Source of the DNA: Rhodanobacter sp. Soil772
GTDB lineage: Bacteria > Pseudomonadota > Gammaproteobacteria > Xanthomonadales > Rhodanobacteraceae
NCBI RefSeq assembly: GCF_001428385.1
Contig: NZ_LMSK01000001.1
Coordinates: 1,120,358-1,184,357 of the forward strand
Length of the DNA stretch: 64,000 nt
Direction: 5' to 3'
Under the pieces are notes generated by a model. It had not been told where the DNA came from. It did not search any database and saw only the letters and a program-made list of their open reading frames with translations. The position numbers were made by a program, and so were the translations under genes. Shown here in pieces: positions 9,888 to 19,797 of this stretch (the first letter of the stretch is position 1; every line of letters starts with the position of its first letter).

Positions 9888-12800
9888 CCGCCGCCGACGC
9901 CCTGCCCCCGCTCGACTGGCGCGCCATGCCGCTGCATGGGCGCACCCTGATCGAGGCCAGCGCCGGCACCGGCAAGACCTGGAACATCGGCGTGATCTAC
10001 CTGCGCCTGCTGCTCGAACGCGAGTTGCGGGTGGAGCAGATCCTGGTGACCACCTTCACCGATGCCGCCGCGCAGGAATTGCGCGAACGCCTGCGCCGGC
10101 GCCTGGTCGAGGCCGAGCGGCTGCTCGCATCCGCCTCCCTCGACATGGCCAGCGACGATCCACTGGAAAGCTGGCTGGCCGCACTGTGCCCCGACGAAGA
10201 CTGCATCCGCCGCGCGCTGCGCCGGATCCAGCTCGCCCGCAGCGACCTCGACCGCGCGCCGGTCTCCACTATCCACGCACTGTGCCAGCGCATCCAGCGC
10301 GACTATCCACTGGAAAGCGGCGCCGCCTTCGCCAACGACAAACTGTTCGACGAACAGCAGCTGATGCGCGAATGCGTGGAGGATTTCTGGCGCCGCCGCT
10401 ATCTCGTCGGCAACGTCGACCCGCGCGAAGCCGAGCTGCTGCTGAAGGACGGTCCCGAAGGCCTGCTGCGTGACCTCGGCGGGCTGGCGAACAGCGCCGA
10501 CGCACGGATCGAGGCCGGCGGCCTGGCCGAACTCGAACGCCGGCTGGCCGCGCTGCACACGCCCGACAACATCGCCGAACTGCAGCGGCTGGCCGGTGAC
10601 AAAACCCTCTACGCACCGCGCAAGAGCGCGCTGTCGAACCGGCTCGACAAGATCGCCCGCGCGCTGCAGGACGACGATGAAGAACAGCTGGCTGCCGCAC
10701 TCGACGACACGTTCGACCCCGACCAGGTACTCGCACAGGAAGCCCCCGCCAGCGCCGGCACGCTCAACGCCCATCCCTTGATCGAGACCCTGCAGGCGCT
10801 GCGTCCGCTGCTGCAGTTGCGCACCACCTTCACTCGCGGCGCCGTGCTGGCCGAAGCAGCGCAAACCTGCCGCGAGGAAATGCCGCAGCGCGCGCGCCAG
10901 CGCCACGTCATGACGTTCTCGATGCTGATCGACGCGGTGTACCAGCGGCTTTGCGGCGAACAGGCCGACGACGTACTGGCCGACCGCTTGTACGAAGCCT
11001 TCCCGGTCGCGCTGATCGACGAATTCCAGGACACCGACCAGCGCCAGTTCGCGATCTTCGAGCGGATCTACCGCGCTCGCGGCACGCTGGTGATGATCGG
11101 CGACCCCAAGCAGGCCATCTACAGTTTCCGCGGCGGCGACATCGCCGCCTACCTGCGCGCCAGCGAACAGGCAGGTCAGCGCTTTTCGCTGGGGACCAAC
11201 CATCGCTCCAGCCGCGCCCTGGTCGAGGCGTTGAACGCGTGGTACGGCCACACCGAAGGTGGCTTCGGCCGGCCGCAGATCCGCTACCAGTCGGTTGCGC
11301 CGGCCGGCAAGGCGGACGAAAAACCGTATACCGTCAACGATGAAACCGTGGCGCAACCTCTGGTGATCCATCCGTTTCGCGGCGACGCAGTCGACCGGAA
11401 AGGCAACCCGCTGAAGGCACTCGGCGAACTCGAAGCGTTGGCGCTGGACGACTGCGCCAACCGCATCGCCGAGCTGCTCAACGATCCGCGACAACAGATC
11501 GGTGGCCAACGCGTGACACCCAGCGACATCGCCGTGCTGCTCACCACCAACAACCAGATCGTGGCGCTGCGCACGCGGCTGGTCGCGCGCGGCGTGCCCT
11601 GCGTGGGCAGTGGTCGCGGCAACATCTTCGCCGGCGAGGTCGCGCGCGAGCTGGAGCTGATCCTGTACGCCGTGCTGCACCCCGACGACGACCAGGCCGT
11701 GCGCGGCGCGCTGGCCACCGCCCTGCTCGGCGCCACGCTGGAACAATTCCGCACCTGGCAGGATCAACCCGCCGCGTTCGAGCGCGAGCTGGAGCGCTTC
11801 GAGACGTGGCGCGATCTGGTCCGCACGCGCGGCGTGCTGGCGCTGATCGAAGCCCTGCTGGCCGCGCGCGCCACCGCCCTGCTGGCGTTGCCCGAGGGCG
11901 AACGCGTGCTCACCGACCTGCGTCACCTGGGCGAACTGCTGGCCGCGGAAGAAGCCGCCCGGCAAGGACTGGACGGACTGTACGCGTGGCTGCTCGAAAT
12001 GCGCCAGGAAGGCAGCGACGGCGACGCCGAGGCGGCTGACGAGCGCCAGTTGCGCATCGAGAGCGATGCGCGCCGGGTGCAACTGCTCACCATCCACGCC
12101 AGCAAAGGGCTGGAGTTTCCGATCGTGTTCCTGCCGCTGGTGTGGCGCATCGGCAGCCGCAACGGCAGTTACGCGCCGAAGCTGTTGCGCTACCACGACG
12201 CCAGCGGCCGACGCTGCGTCGACCTCGGCTCGGTCGACTTCGTCGAGCATCGCGGCCGGCACTTCCGCGAGGAACTGGAGGAACGCCTGCGCCTGCTCTA
12301 CGTGGCGCTGACCCGCGCCGTGCACGCGGTGCACGTGTACTGGGTCGACCGCGGTCCGCTGCCCGGCGGCGAGGCGCAAGCATGGGAATGGGCGGCGATC
12401 GACCTGCTGATCGGACAGGCCCAGCGGCGGCTGGGGTTGCCCGAAGGCGAGGCTTCGCTCGGCCGGTTGGCCGCAGCTCTGGGCGGCATGCAACTGTCGC
12501 CGCCGTTCGCCGAGGTCTTCACCCGCTACCGGGCACCCGTCGAGATAACCGCGCCGCGCGCCACCCAGGCGCCGCTGCCGCAACTGCGGCCGTTCCAATG
12601 GCTGCACAGCTTCAGTGGCCTCACCCGCTACGCGGCAGCTGCGGTGGTGATCGACGACGACGGCGCCGAAGAATCCGACCGCGCGGAACCACCCGCCGAA
12701 ACTGTCGAAGACAGCCGCCTGCTGGCCTTGTACCCGCTGCGCGGCCCGCGCTTCGGCGACGCCGTGCATCACGTGCTGGAACTGGCCCAGCCCGGCCCGG

Positions 12801-13459
12801 TCTGGCCCGCGCAACGCCAGCTGCTGTACGGCCAGCTGGCCGCGCAGGCGATCAAGGCCAACGGCCTGGCGCCGGACGAAGCGCTGGAGCGCGTGGGCCG
12901 GATGATCGACCGCGTGCGCCAGGCCGATCTCGGCGACGGCCTGCGGCTGGTCGATCTGCCCACCGGACAACGCATCACCGAATTCGAATTCCAGTTCCCG
13001 GTACAACAGGTGCCGCTGGCGCGGCTGCGCCGGATCTGCGCCGCCCACGGCCACGCCGACGTGGTGCCGGCCAGCCTCGACGCCACCACGCTGAACGGCA
13101 TGCTGGTCGGCTTCGCCGACCTGATCTGCGCCTGGGACGGCCGTTTCCACGTGCTCGACTACAAGACCAACTGGCTCGGTGCGCACCTGCACGACTACCA
13201 GGGCGATTCGCTCGATGCCGCCATGGCCGTGCACCACTATCCGCTGCAGGCACTGCTCTACACCGTGGCGCTGCATCGCTACCTCGGCCAACGAATGGAC
13301 GGCTATACGGCTGAACACCAACTCGGCGATAGCTGGTACCTGTTCGTGCGTGCCATAGGCCTGGCGCCGGGACTGGGCGTATGGCGACGGCGCTGGCCGG
13401 CAGCCTTGATCGAGGCGCTGGACAATGCCTTCGCCGGCATGCAGGAGGCGGCCGCATGA
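9884..13459 (+). CDS. recB: RecBCD enzyme subunit RecB (helicase-nuclease)
   Basis: 1191 aa. UvrD-type helicase motifs are complete: Walker A ASAGTGKT at residues 25-32, DEFQDTD (motif II), GDPKQAIYSFRGGDI and LLTIHASKGLEFPIVFLP. The C-terminal nuclease domain has GFADLI (Asp1079) and LDYKTNWLG (Asp1092, Lys1094). Their spacing equals that of the E. coli catalytic residues Asp1067, Asp1080 and Lys1082. It is therefore expected to be an active 3'-5' translocating helicase and the nuclease of RecBCD, acting at double-strand breaks. It overlaps recC and recD by ATGA at both ends, which suggests translational coupling. Confidence 0.98.
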   Translation: MTAADALPPLDWRAMPLHGRTLIEASAGTGKTWNIGVIYLRLLLERELRVEQILVTTFTDAAAQELRERLRRRLVEAERLLASASLDMASDDPLESWLAALCPDEDCIRRALRRIQLARSDLDRAPVSTIHALCQRIQRDYPLESGAAFANDKLFDEQQLMRECVEDFWRRRYLVGNVDPREAELLLKDGPEGLLRDLGGLANSADARIEAGGLAELERRLAALHTPDNIAELQRLAGDKTLYAPRKSALSNRLDKIARALQDDDEEQLAAALDDTFDPDQVLAQEAPASAGTLNAHPLIETLQALRPLLQLRTTFTRGAVLAEAAQTCREEMPQRARQRHVMTFSMLIDAVYQRLCGEQADDVLADRLYEAFPVALIDEFQDTDQRQFAIFERIYRARGTLVMIGDPKQAIYSFRGGDIAAYLRASEQAGQRFSLGTNHRSSRALVEALNAWYGHTEGGFGRPQIRYQSVAPAGKADEKPYTVNDETVAQPLVIHPFRGDAVDRKGNPLKALGELEALALDDCANRIAELLNDPRQQIGGQRVTPSDIAVLLTTNNQIVALRTRLVARGVPCVGSGRGNIFAGEVARELELILYAVLHPDDDQAVRGALATALLGATLEQFRTWQDQPAAFERELERFETWRDLVRTRGVLALIEALLAARATALLALPEGERVLTDLRHLGELLAAEEAARQGLDGLYAWLLEMRQEGSDGDAEAADERQLRIESDARRVQLLTIHASKGLEFPIVFLPLVWRIGSRNGSYAPKLLRYHDASGRRCVDLGSVDFVEHRGRHFREELEERLRLLYVALTRAVHAVHVYWVDRGPLPGGEAQAWEWAAIDLLIGQAQRRLGLPEGEASLGRLAAALGGMQLSPPFAEVFTRYRAPVEITAPRATQAPLPQLRPFQWLHSFSGLTRYAAAAVVIDDDGAEESDRAEPPAETVEDSRLLALYPLRGPRFGDAVHHVLELAQPGPVWPAQRQLLYGQLAAQAIKANGLAPDEALERVGRMIDRVRQADLGDGLRLVDLPTGQRITEFEFQFPVQQVPLARLRRICAAHGHADVVPASLDATTLNGMLVGFADLICAWDGRFHVLDYKTNWLGAHLHDYQGDSLDAAMAVHHYPLQALLYTVALHRYLGQRMDGYTAEHQLGDSWYLFVRAIGLAPGLGVWRRRWPAALIEALDNAFAGMQEAAA

Positions 13460-15330
13460 ACCCCATGCCCACCGCCGACGAGCGCGCGATCGACCAGACC
13501 CTGGCGCAATGGGTCCAGCAGCGCTCCGGCTCGGCCCTGCTCGCCCAGGCCGTGCGCGCAGCCAGTGCCGCCGAAGGCCACGGCCATTCCTGCGCATGGC
13601 TGGCCGACCCAGATACCGAAGCCGGTTTCGATACCGAGGCGCTGGCCGCCCTGCGCCGGCACGACTGGGTCGGCGACGGCACCCGCTTCACCCCGTTCGT
13701 GCTCGACGCGCAGCACCGCTTCTATCTGTGGCGCAACTGGCAGCACGAAGTGAAGCTCGCCGACGCGATCCTGCAGCGCTGCGCGCAACGCACGCTGCCG
13801 ATCGCCGCCGACACCTTGACCATCGACCTGGACACACTGTTCGCCGGCATGCCGCCCGGCCCCACCGACGGGCAGCGCGCCGCCGTAGCCGCCGTGCCCG
13901 GCGCGCGCTTCTTCGTGCTCACCGGCGGCCCCGGCACCGGCAAGACCACCACCGTCGTCCGCATGCTGCTGATGCTGCTGCATCACGCGCAAGCCTGCGG
14001 CCTGCCGGCGCAGCCGTCCATCGCGCTGGCCGCCCCCACCGGCAAGGCCGCGCAGCGCCTGGTGCAGGCCATCGCCAAGGGCAAGGCCGAGTTGCAGGTG
14101 GCGTTGGGCGAAGGTCAACAGCCGGCGGGCAATGTCCATTCCACGAATCCGCTTCGACCCAACCTGTCGAATCTGCTGCAGCACATCCCGCATGCCGACG
14201 CGCGCACGCTGCATCGCTTGCTCGGCTACCGGCCGATGGACAACAGCTTCAGCCGCGGCCCGCACAATCCGTTGGCCGAGGACATCGTGGTGGTGGACGA
14301 GGCATCGATGGTCGACCTGGCGATGATGCGCCAGCTGCTGCAGGCGTTGCGCCCCGAGGCGGTGCTGATCCTGCTCGGCGACCCGGGCCAGCTGGCCTCG
14401 GTCGACGCCGGCTCCGTGCTGGCCGACATCGTCGCCGGCACGCCACGCAATCATCTGCCGCCGCCGCTGGCCAACCTGCTCGCGCCGCTGCTGCAACAGG
14501 CGCCCGACCTCGCTGCCGACGCCGTCCCGCTGGCCGGCCAGGTACTCACGCTCAGCCACACCTGGCGTGCCGGCAGCGGCCTGCAGCGCGGCGTCGAGGC
14601 ATTGCGCGATACGCCCGACCCCGCCTGGCTGGATGCTCTGCTGAGTGCACGCAGCGACGGCGACCTGCACCTGCGCCACTGCCCCAATGCCCACGCCTTG
14701 CGCGCCTGCGTCGACGGCTGGATCGAACGCCACGCCGAGCTGCTGCAATCGCTGCTGACGCCAACCATCGACGCGGCCGAGGCGCTGCAGCGACTGCGCC
14801 AGCTGCAGATCCTGTGCGCGCTGCGCGACGGCCCGTTCGGTGCGCAAGGCCTCAACGACCTGATCGCGCGCCGGCTCGCCGCCCGTTTCGGCATCGACGG
14901 CAGCCGCGCCTGGTACCACGGCCGCCCCGTCATCGTCACCCGCAACGACTACGCCCGCGGCCTGTTCAACGGCGACGTCGGCATTGCGCTGGAAGGCGCG
15001 GAAGGGTTGCGCGTGTGGTTCGAGCTCAGCGACCGCGACGGCAACGCCGGCCTGCGCAGCTACTCGCCACGCGCCCTGCCCGCCCACGACAGCGCCTGGG
15101 CGATCACCATCCACCGCAGCCAGGGCTCGGAATACCACGACGTGGCCGTGCTGCTGCCGCCCGACCCGGACAACCGCGTGCTCACCCGCGAACTGGTCTA
15201 CACGGCCATCTCGCGCGCCAAGGCCCACGTCGAAATCTGGACTACCGACGACTCGCTGCGCGCCGCGCTGGCGCGGCCGATCCAGCGGCAAGGCGGCCTG
15301 CGCGAACGACTGACTCCAGGACCGGTATAA
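13456..15330 (+). CDS. recD: RecBCD enzyme subunit RecD (5'-3' helicase)
   Basis: 624 aa from the ATG at 13456, which overlaps the recB TGA. The frame is open further upstream but that part lies inside recB. Walker A is GGPGTGKT at residues 157-164. VVDEASMVDLAMM is motif II, and AITIHRSQGSEYHDV is the late superfamily-1B motif. RecD is the fast 5'-3' motor of the complex. The gene is followed by a palindromic repeat and then by convergent pilE. Confidence 0.97.
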   Translation: MNPMPTADERAIDQTLAQWVQQRSGSALLAQAVRAASAAEGHGHSCAWLADPDTEAGFDTEALAALRRHDWVGDGTRFTPFVLDAQHRFYLWRNWQHEVKLADAILQRCAQRTLPIAADTLTIDLDTLFAGMPPGPTDGQRAAVAAVPGARFFVLTGGPGTGKTTTVVRMLLMLLHHAQACGLPAQPSIALAAPTGKAAQRLVQAIAKGKAELQVALGEGQQPAGNVHSTNPLRPNLSNLLQHIPHADARTLHRLLGYRPMDNSFSRGPHNPLAEDIVVVDEASMVDLAMMRQLLQALRPEAVLILLGDPGQLASVDAGSVLADIVAGTPRNHLPPPLANLLAPLLQQAPDLAADAVPLAGQVLTLSHTWRAGSGLQRGVEALRDTPDPAWLDALLSARSDGDLHLRHCPNAHALRACVDGWIERHAELLQSLLTPTIDAAEALQRLRQLQILCALRDGPFGAQGLNDLIARRLAARFGIDGSRAWYHGRPVIVTRNDYARGLFNGDVGIALEGAEGLRVWFELSDRDGNAGLRSYSPRALPAHDSAWAITIHRSQGSEYHDVAVLLPPDPDNRVLTRELVYTAISRAKAHVEIWTTDDSLRAALARPIQRQGGLRERLTPGPV

Positions 15331-15332
15331 CG

Positions 15333-15400
15333 CCCCAGCTCTTCTCCCTCCCTCGCTTGTCCCTCAAGGGACTTCCTTCGGCCGTAGGGAGGGCTGGGGT
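15333..15400. repeat. Palindromic intergenic repeat between recD and pilE
   Basis: Left arm CCCCAGC then CCCTCCCT (15333-15353), right arm AGGGAGGGCTGGGGT (15386-15400). The middle holds two smaller partial hairpins. It lies between the convergent ends of recD and pilE, so it may serve as a bidirectional terminator. From memory, similar CTCCCTC...GAGGGCTGGGGTG sequences recur between genes in Xanthomonadales. Only one copy is seen in this window. Confidence 0.55.
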
Positions 15401-15448
15401 GGGATCGCTCTGATCTTCCGCCAACCCCGCGCAGAAGACCTCACGGCA

Positions 15449-15910
15449 TCACCAGCAACCAGCCACACCAGCGGAACCAGTGACATCACGCTTGCCGGTC
15501 TGGTCGAGCGAGAGCGTGCCGCACTTGGCGTCACGGGTCAGCTGCGCACCGGTCGGCGTGGCCGTCAGCTTGTACTTCGACACGCTCAGCGATGAGGACG
15601 GCAAGTCGTAGCTGTAGTTGGCGCCGGTGCGCTGGGGGCTGGCGCAATCCAACCCCGGCAATGTCGCCGCTTTGTAGCTGAGGTTGGTGGTGTAGTAGCG
15701 CTCCATGTAGTTAGCGTGCTCCGACAGGCAGCCCTCCGCCGCCACGCGCTTGGTCTTGGTGATGTAGTTGGTGTACGTGGGCAAGGCGATCGCAGCCAGG
15801 ATCGCGATGACCGCCACCACGATCATCAACTCGATCAGGGTGAAGCCGGCGCTGCGGCGCATGCGCATGGCCGCCATCGCGCCACTTTCAACCGGTGAGA
15901 ATCGTTTCAT
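15449..15910 (-). CDS. pilE: Type IV pilus minor pilin PilE
   Basis: 153 aa. It has a prepilin leader with cleavage before Phe in SAGFTLIELMIVVAVIAIL, the expected Glu at mature position 5 and a ~20-residue hydrophobic helix. The globular part holds three Cys residues (GCLSEH, LDCASP, DAKCG) plus a C-terminal GCW, fitting the pilin disulfide loop. It is the last gene of the fimT-pilV-pilW-pilX-pilY1-pilE operon, 12 bases after pilY1. Minor pilins of this set prime pilus assembly and are processed by PilD in the inner membrane. It could be called a PilA-like pilin from sequence alone, but its position identifies it as PilE. Confidence 0.92.
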   Translation of the reverse strand: MKRFSPVESGAMAAMRMRRSAGFTLIELMIVVAVIAILAAIALPTYTNYITKTKRVAAEGCLSEHANYMERYYTTNLSYKAATLPGLDCASPQRTGANYSYDLPSSSLSVSKYKLTATPTGAQLTRDAKCGTLSLDQTGKRDVTGSAGVAGCW

Positions 15911-15922
15911 CGTTCCATTCCT

Positions 15923-18900
15923 TTACTGGCTGATCAGTTCGCGCCACGAGACCCGCTGGATGCTGCCGGTCGAGCCCGATGTAGTGATGCTGCTGTTCGA
16001 ACCGTTGTCGAAGCTCACCAGCATGCTGCCGCCCACGAAGATCGGGTTGTTGGGCAGCGAACTGAAGCCGATGCCGGCCGCCGGATAACTCTTGCCGCCC
16101 ACGCTGACCGTGTCGGATGCGTTCACCATGCCGTCGCCGTTGACGTCGAAGAAGTTGTCGGACGGGTTGGTGCCGGTGAACGGGTTGATCGCCATGATCC
16201 AACCGCTGCCGGACGGGTTGCACACGTCGGCGGCCTGCGGAATCCGCGTGGTGCCCAGCAGCAGGTTGCCCTGGAACTGGTTGGAGGTCACGATCCGCTC
16301 GCCCTGGGCCACGAGGGCGCCGCCCGTGCCGGTCGGCGACAGCAGATCCATATACCAACCCGACTTGCCCGTCATGTCGGACGAGGTCGGCGTGGGCGTC
16401 ACCGCCCGCGCCGGCGACACCGGCGGCGTCGCGCTGGGGTCGCCAGCAGTTTCCGCCACGATGGCGCGCTGCACGAGGTTGTCGGTGCGGGTCATGGTGG
16501 AGGCGATCACCGGACTGTTGGTGGCATTGGTGGTCTGCACGATCAGGCCGTACCAGCTCTGGGTGGCCGTATTGGCGAGGTCGGTCGTGCTCAGGTACTG
16601 GCCGGTGCCGAAGAACACCCAGGTGTTGCCGTTCGCCGGATCCTTGCCCACCAGCATGCCGCCGGTGATCGGCTGCAAGTTGCCGCTGCCGTCCTTGGCC
16701 ACGAACAGCAGGCTGCCGGTGCTGCTCGGCGTGGCGGTGGTCGTACTGCTGCCCGTGTTGAGCGTGAACGACCACACGTTGCCGCGCAGGTCGCCGGCAT
16801 AGGCCAGCGTGCTGACGCCGGTGCCCGCCGGGTCCATCCACACGCCCGGAGCGGCAAGGCCGCTGTCGGCAGTCGTATCAGTGGTCGCATGCACGTCGAG
16901 CGAGCCGGTGCCGAGATCGAACTGCAACAAGGCCGACACGCCTGCTGCGCTGTTGTAGCCGTTGCCTATCAATACCGACCAGGTACTGTCCGCCGTCTGC
17001 GCAATCACCGGCTTGCCGGACATCTGACCGATGTAGTTGCTGTTGGTCTTGCCGTCGGCAGCGGAGCGCTCCCACAGAAACTTGATTGCTGCCGGATCGG
17101 TGATGTCGAGAGCATAGACCGCCTTGGCCAGGCCGCGACCGGTAGTGCCCACCAGCACGGTTTTCCACGCGCTGCCCATGTAGACATCCGCCACCGTCAG
17201 CTCGCCGTCGTTGAAATACTGGTGCGGCGCGCTCGTTGTCGAACCGTAGTCGGGATTCGACAGCTGGCTCAGCCCACTGGCAATGCCGCCGGCAGTGATC
17301 ACTGCTGCGGGAATATAGGCGAACGCCTCCGCGCCGGTGGCGGCGTTGAACCCGTGCAGCATCCCGTCATTGGCGGCGACATAGATCAGCCCGGCACGCG
17401 TAGAAGCGGGACTGGCCGTGAAGGTTCCATTACTGCTGGTCTTGCCGCTGGCAAATTCCAAGTACGTCGAGGATCCCGTGAACGTCTGGTTGGCGAACAG
17501 GTTCGGATCGGGTGAACCCACATAGATCGGCTGCGAGTCGACGATGTCGCCCAGCGGCGTGTCGCGGTTGCGGAAACCGCCGCCGTTCTTCTGCTCCTGC
17601 GCAGCATCGCCGCGCAGGTAGTTGACCATGTTCGCCCGGGCAGCAGCGGTGCTACCCAGCGCATCGAGTTGTGGAGATGACAGCACCGGCGGCGTGGTGC
17701 TGGTGCTGTTCTTGAACGCGACATACTTCGGATTGCTCCCCGTTGCCGTGGCGTTGTAAGTCCAGATGTTCCGGCTGGTCGCCGCCGGCAGCGAGCCTGC
17801 CGCAGTCCACGTCGGCGTCGCGGCGATTGCCCCGGTGTTGGGGTCCACCGCCAAGGCTTTCAGGTCGCCCTTCCACTTGGCGGTGTAGTAGTTGGCCTGG
17901 TACGCCACCGTGCCGGTTTTCAACTGGGTGGAATTGGCCGCCAGGCTGGCGCCGGTACCCACGCGTTCGGAGGCGCGCTTCAGCGCATCCTTCATGCCGC
18001 TGGCGAACGCCTCGGGGCTGGTGGCGGAATAGAAGCCGCCATGGCCGTCGACGGCAGCGTGCGCAAGATCGGCGATATTGTTGATGGAGTTGGATGCCGG
18101 CTGCGGCCAGCTGAAATTGGGAACGGCCGTGCCGCCATTGGTCCAGTCGAAAATCTGCTTGACCGTCGTGCCCGCAGGCGAGATGCCGGTCGGCGCGAAG
18201 CCCATGCCCAGAGTGAACGTGGTCATGTGCTGCCAGAAAGCCGGGTCTTCCGTGCTGGTCGGCACCTCGTTGGGCGCACTGCTGCGCAAGTCGGTCACCC
18301 AGTATTTCATCGCCACGTCGGCAAGCGTGTCCGACGTGCTGTCCGAATACGGCGCGGCAGGCGTGTAGGTATAGGTTTGATTATTGCTGCCGCTCAACGT
18401 CGCACTGGTGTTGTCCACATTGCCGATATTGCTTGGCGTATCACCATTCCAGAAACCATCCGTGGTCAGGATGGTATACGACTGCCGGCAAGCCAGTTCG
18501 GTCGTGTCGGCCGACGATGTCTGCCAAGGCTGGTTCGTCTGGTAGTACTTGCCGACGGCATCCAGGGACCTGCGCAAGGGTGTGCCGTTATTGGCACTGC
18601 TTCCGGCAATCCAATTCCAGAAATTGGCTTTCTGGGTACCGGCCGATCCATCGCCAAAGGGCAGGACCTTCGCTATGTAGTTATCGTTGCTGCCGTACTT
18701 GTCGTTCGGTGTCGGCAAGTTGGCGTCGTTATTGCCGTTGATCGAACCGAAGCCGACTCGGAACATGGGGTCGATGGAGGTAAACGAATTCATCAGGCCG
18801 CTCTTGGCCATCAGGATGCGCTTGCGGTAATAGGAGAACCAGGTGGCGACGTTCTGCTGTGTCGCCGCGTCGTAGACACAGGTGCCCGCAGGCGCCACCG

Positions 18901-19726
18901 CGCAATCCGTGGACGACTGGCCCACATAACGCCGCACATAGGTGCCCGCCGTGCTGCCCGGCATGGCGTAGGTGAATAGGTAGGTGTAGGTGGTGTTGCC
19001 GGTCTCGCACCAACCCGTGCCTGCGTTGTAGCTGTCGTTCGTGCCGGACTTGCAGCTGGCCGTCGGGACGTAATACCCGTAATACGAAGATTTGCAGAAG
19101 CCGCCTTGCACACTCCCGCCGTAAGGGCACGACAGGCTTGGCGCATAAGTGGTGCTGCCTGCCGGAAACGCCGTGTAGTAGGGGAAGGCGTAGTACAGCG
19201 AATTCGGGCAAGGATATTGGCCGGATTGCGATCTGTTGTAGTTGTTGTAGTCACACATCCACGGCGACAGGTGCCGCGTCAAATCCACCGTTGTGCTCGT
19301 GCTGCTGAACGGGTCGCTGTAGGCGGCGTTCAGTGTCGTCGGCGTTGGATAACTGGAACCGTCGGCTTTCAATGGTGGCGCATAGGTGACGCCCGGGTTG
19401 TAATAGGTACCGTTGACATCTGAACTGCGCAACGCATCGGCGCTCTCGTACGTACTCTTGCTCCAGTTCTCGTCGCGTGCCGTAAGGTTGCCGGCCAGGT
19501 AGCCGGCATCCGGCATGAAGTCCCACGCCATCGACCCCGAATCGTCCAGCATCAGCACGATGTTGGGCGGCAGTGGTTTCTGGATGATCAGCGGCGCCTG
19601 GTCGACGGGAACAGTGGCCAAGGCAGGCGAGAAGGCAACACCCAGCATCCACACGGACAAGCCGGCCGACAGCACCCTGCTGAGAAAGCGGCCGGGCTTG
19701 CGATGCAGGCGGGAGATGATGTTCAT
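15923..19726 (-). CDS. pilY1: Type IV pilus tip adhesin/biogenesis protein PilY1
   Basis: 1267 aa from the ATG at 19726, preceded by AGGAGCGG and followed by a signal peptide (SAGLSVWMLGVAFSPALA). The open frame continues to 20116 but that part is pilX antisense-frame sequence. The N-terminal third holds a von Willebrand A-like domain with a MIDAS (PNIVLMLDDSGSMAWDF). It also has a Cys/Tyr/Ser-rich stretch around residues 160-330. The C-terminal half is the PilY1 beta-propeller (DGMLHGFNAATGAEAFAYIP, TLAYAGDLRGNVWSF). Near residues 1194-1205 is an EF-hand-like loop, DVNGDGMVNASD. The protein is exported and sits at the pilus tip with the minor pilins. Confidence 0.95.
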   Translation of the reverse strand: MNIISRLHRKPGRFLSRVLSAGLSVWMLGVAFSPALATVPVDQAPLIIQKPLPPNIVLMLDDSGSMAWDFMPDAGYLAGNLTARDENWSKSTYESADALRSSDVNGTYYNPGVTYAPPLKADGSSYPTPTTLNAAYSDPFSSTSTTVDLTRHLSPWMCDYNNYNRSQSGQYPCPNSLYYAFPYYTAFPAGSTTYAPSLSCPYGGSVQGGFCKSSYYGYYVPTASCKSGTNDSYNAGTGWCETGNTTYTYLFTYAMPGSTAGTYVRRYVGQSSTDCAVAPAGTCVYDAATQQNVATWFSYYRKRILMAKSGLMNSFTSIDPMFRVGFGSINGNNDANLPTPNDKYGSNDNYIAKVLPFGDGSAGTQKANFWNWIAGSSANNGTPLRRSLDAVGKYYQTNQPWQTSSADTTELACRQSYTILTTDGFWNGDTPSNIGNVDNTSATLSGSNNQTYTYTPAAPYSDSTSDTLADVAMKYWVTDLRSSAPNEVPTSTEDPAFWQHMTTFTLGMGFAPTGISPAGTTVKQIFDWTNGGTAVPNFSWPQPASNSINNIADLAHAAVDGHGGFYSATSPEAFASGMKDALKRASERVGTGASLAANSTQLKTGTVAYQANYYTAKWKGDLKALAVDPNTGAIAATPTWTAAGSLPAATSRNIWTYNATATGSNPKYVAFKNSTSTTPPVLSSPQLDALGSTAAARANMVNYLRGDAAQEQKNGGGFRNRDTPLGDIVDSQPIYVGSPDPNLFANQTFTGSSTYLEFASGKTSSNGTFTASPASTRAGLIYVAANDGMLHGFNAATGAEAFAYIPAAVITAGGIASGLSQLSNPDYGSTTSAPHQYFNDGELTVADVYMGSAWKTVLVGTTGRGLAKAVYALDITDPAAIKFLWERSAADGKTNSNYIGQMSGKPVIAQTADSTWSVLIGNGYNSAAGVSALLQFDLGTGSLDVHATTDTTADSGLAAPGVWMDPAGTGVSTLAYAGDLRGNVWSFTLNTGSSTTTATPSSTGSLLFVAKDGSGNLQPITGGMLVGKDPANGNTWVFFGTGQYLSTTDLANTATQSWYGLIVQTTNATNSPVIASTMTRTDNLVQRAIVAETAGDPSATPPVSPARAVTPTPTSSDMTGKSGWYMDLLSPTGTGGALVAQGERIVTSNQFQGNLLLGTTRIPQAADVCNPSGSGWIMAINPFTGTNPSDNFFDVNGDGMVNASDTVSVGGKSYPAAGIGFSSLPNNPIFVGGSMLVSFDNGSNSSITTSGSTGSIQRVSWRELISQ

Positions 19727-19797
19727 GGCGGTTCCGCTCCTGGATGGTGCGGCATGGGTCGTCCCATGCGATCTGTCTGTTTGTCTGTGCTTGCCGA

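Noticed and set aside
9737-13597. 1286-codon open frame on the - strand opposite recB and recD
   Set aside because: Low-complexity Gln/Arg/Gly/His-rich translation with no domain, fully antisense to well-supported recB. A GC-rich codon shadow.
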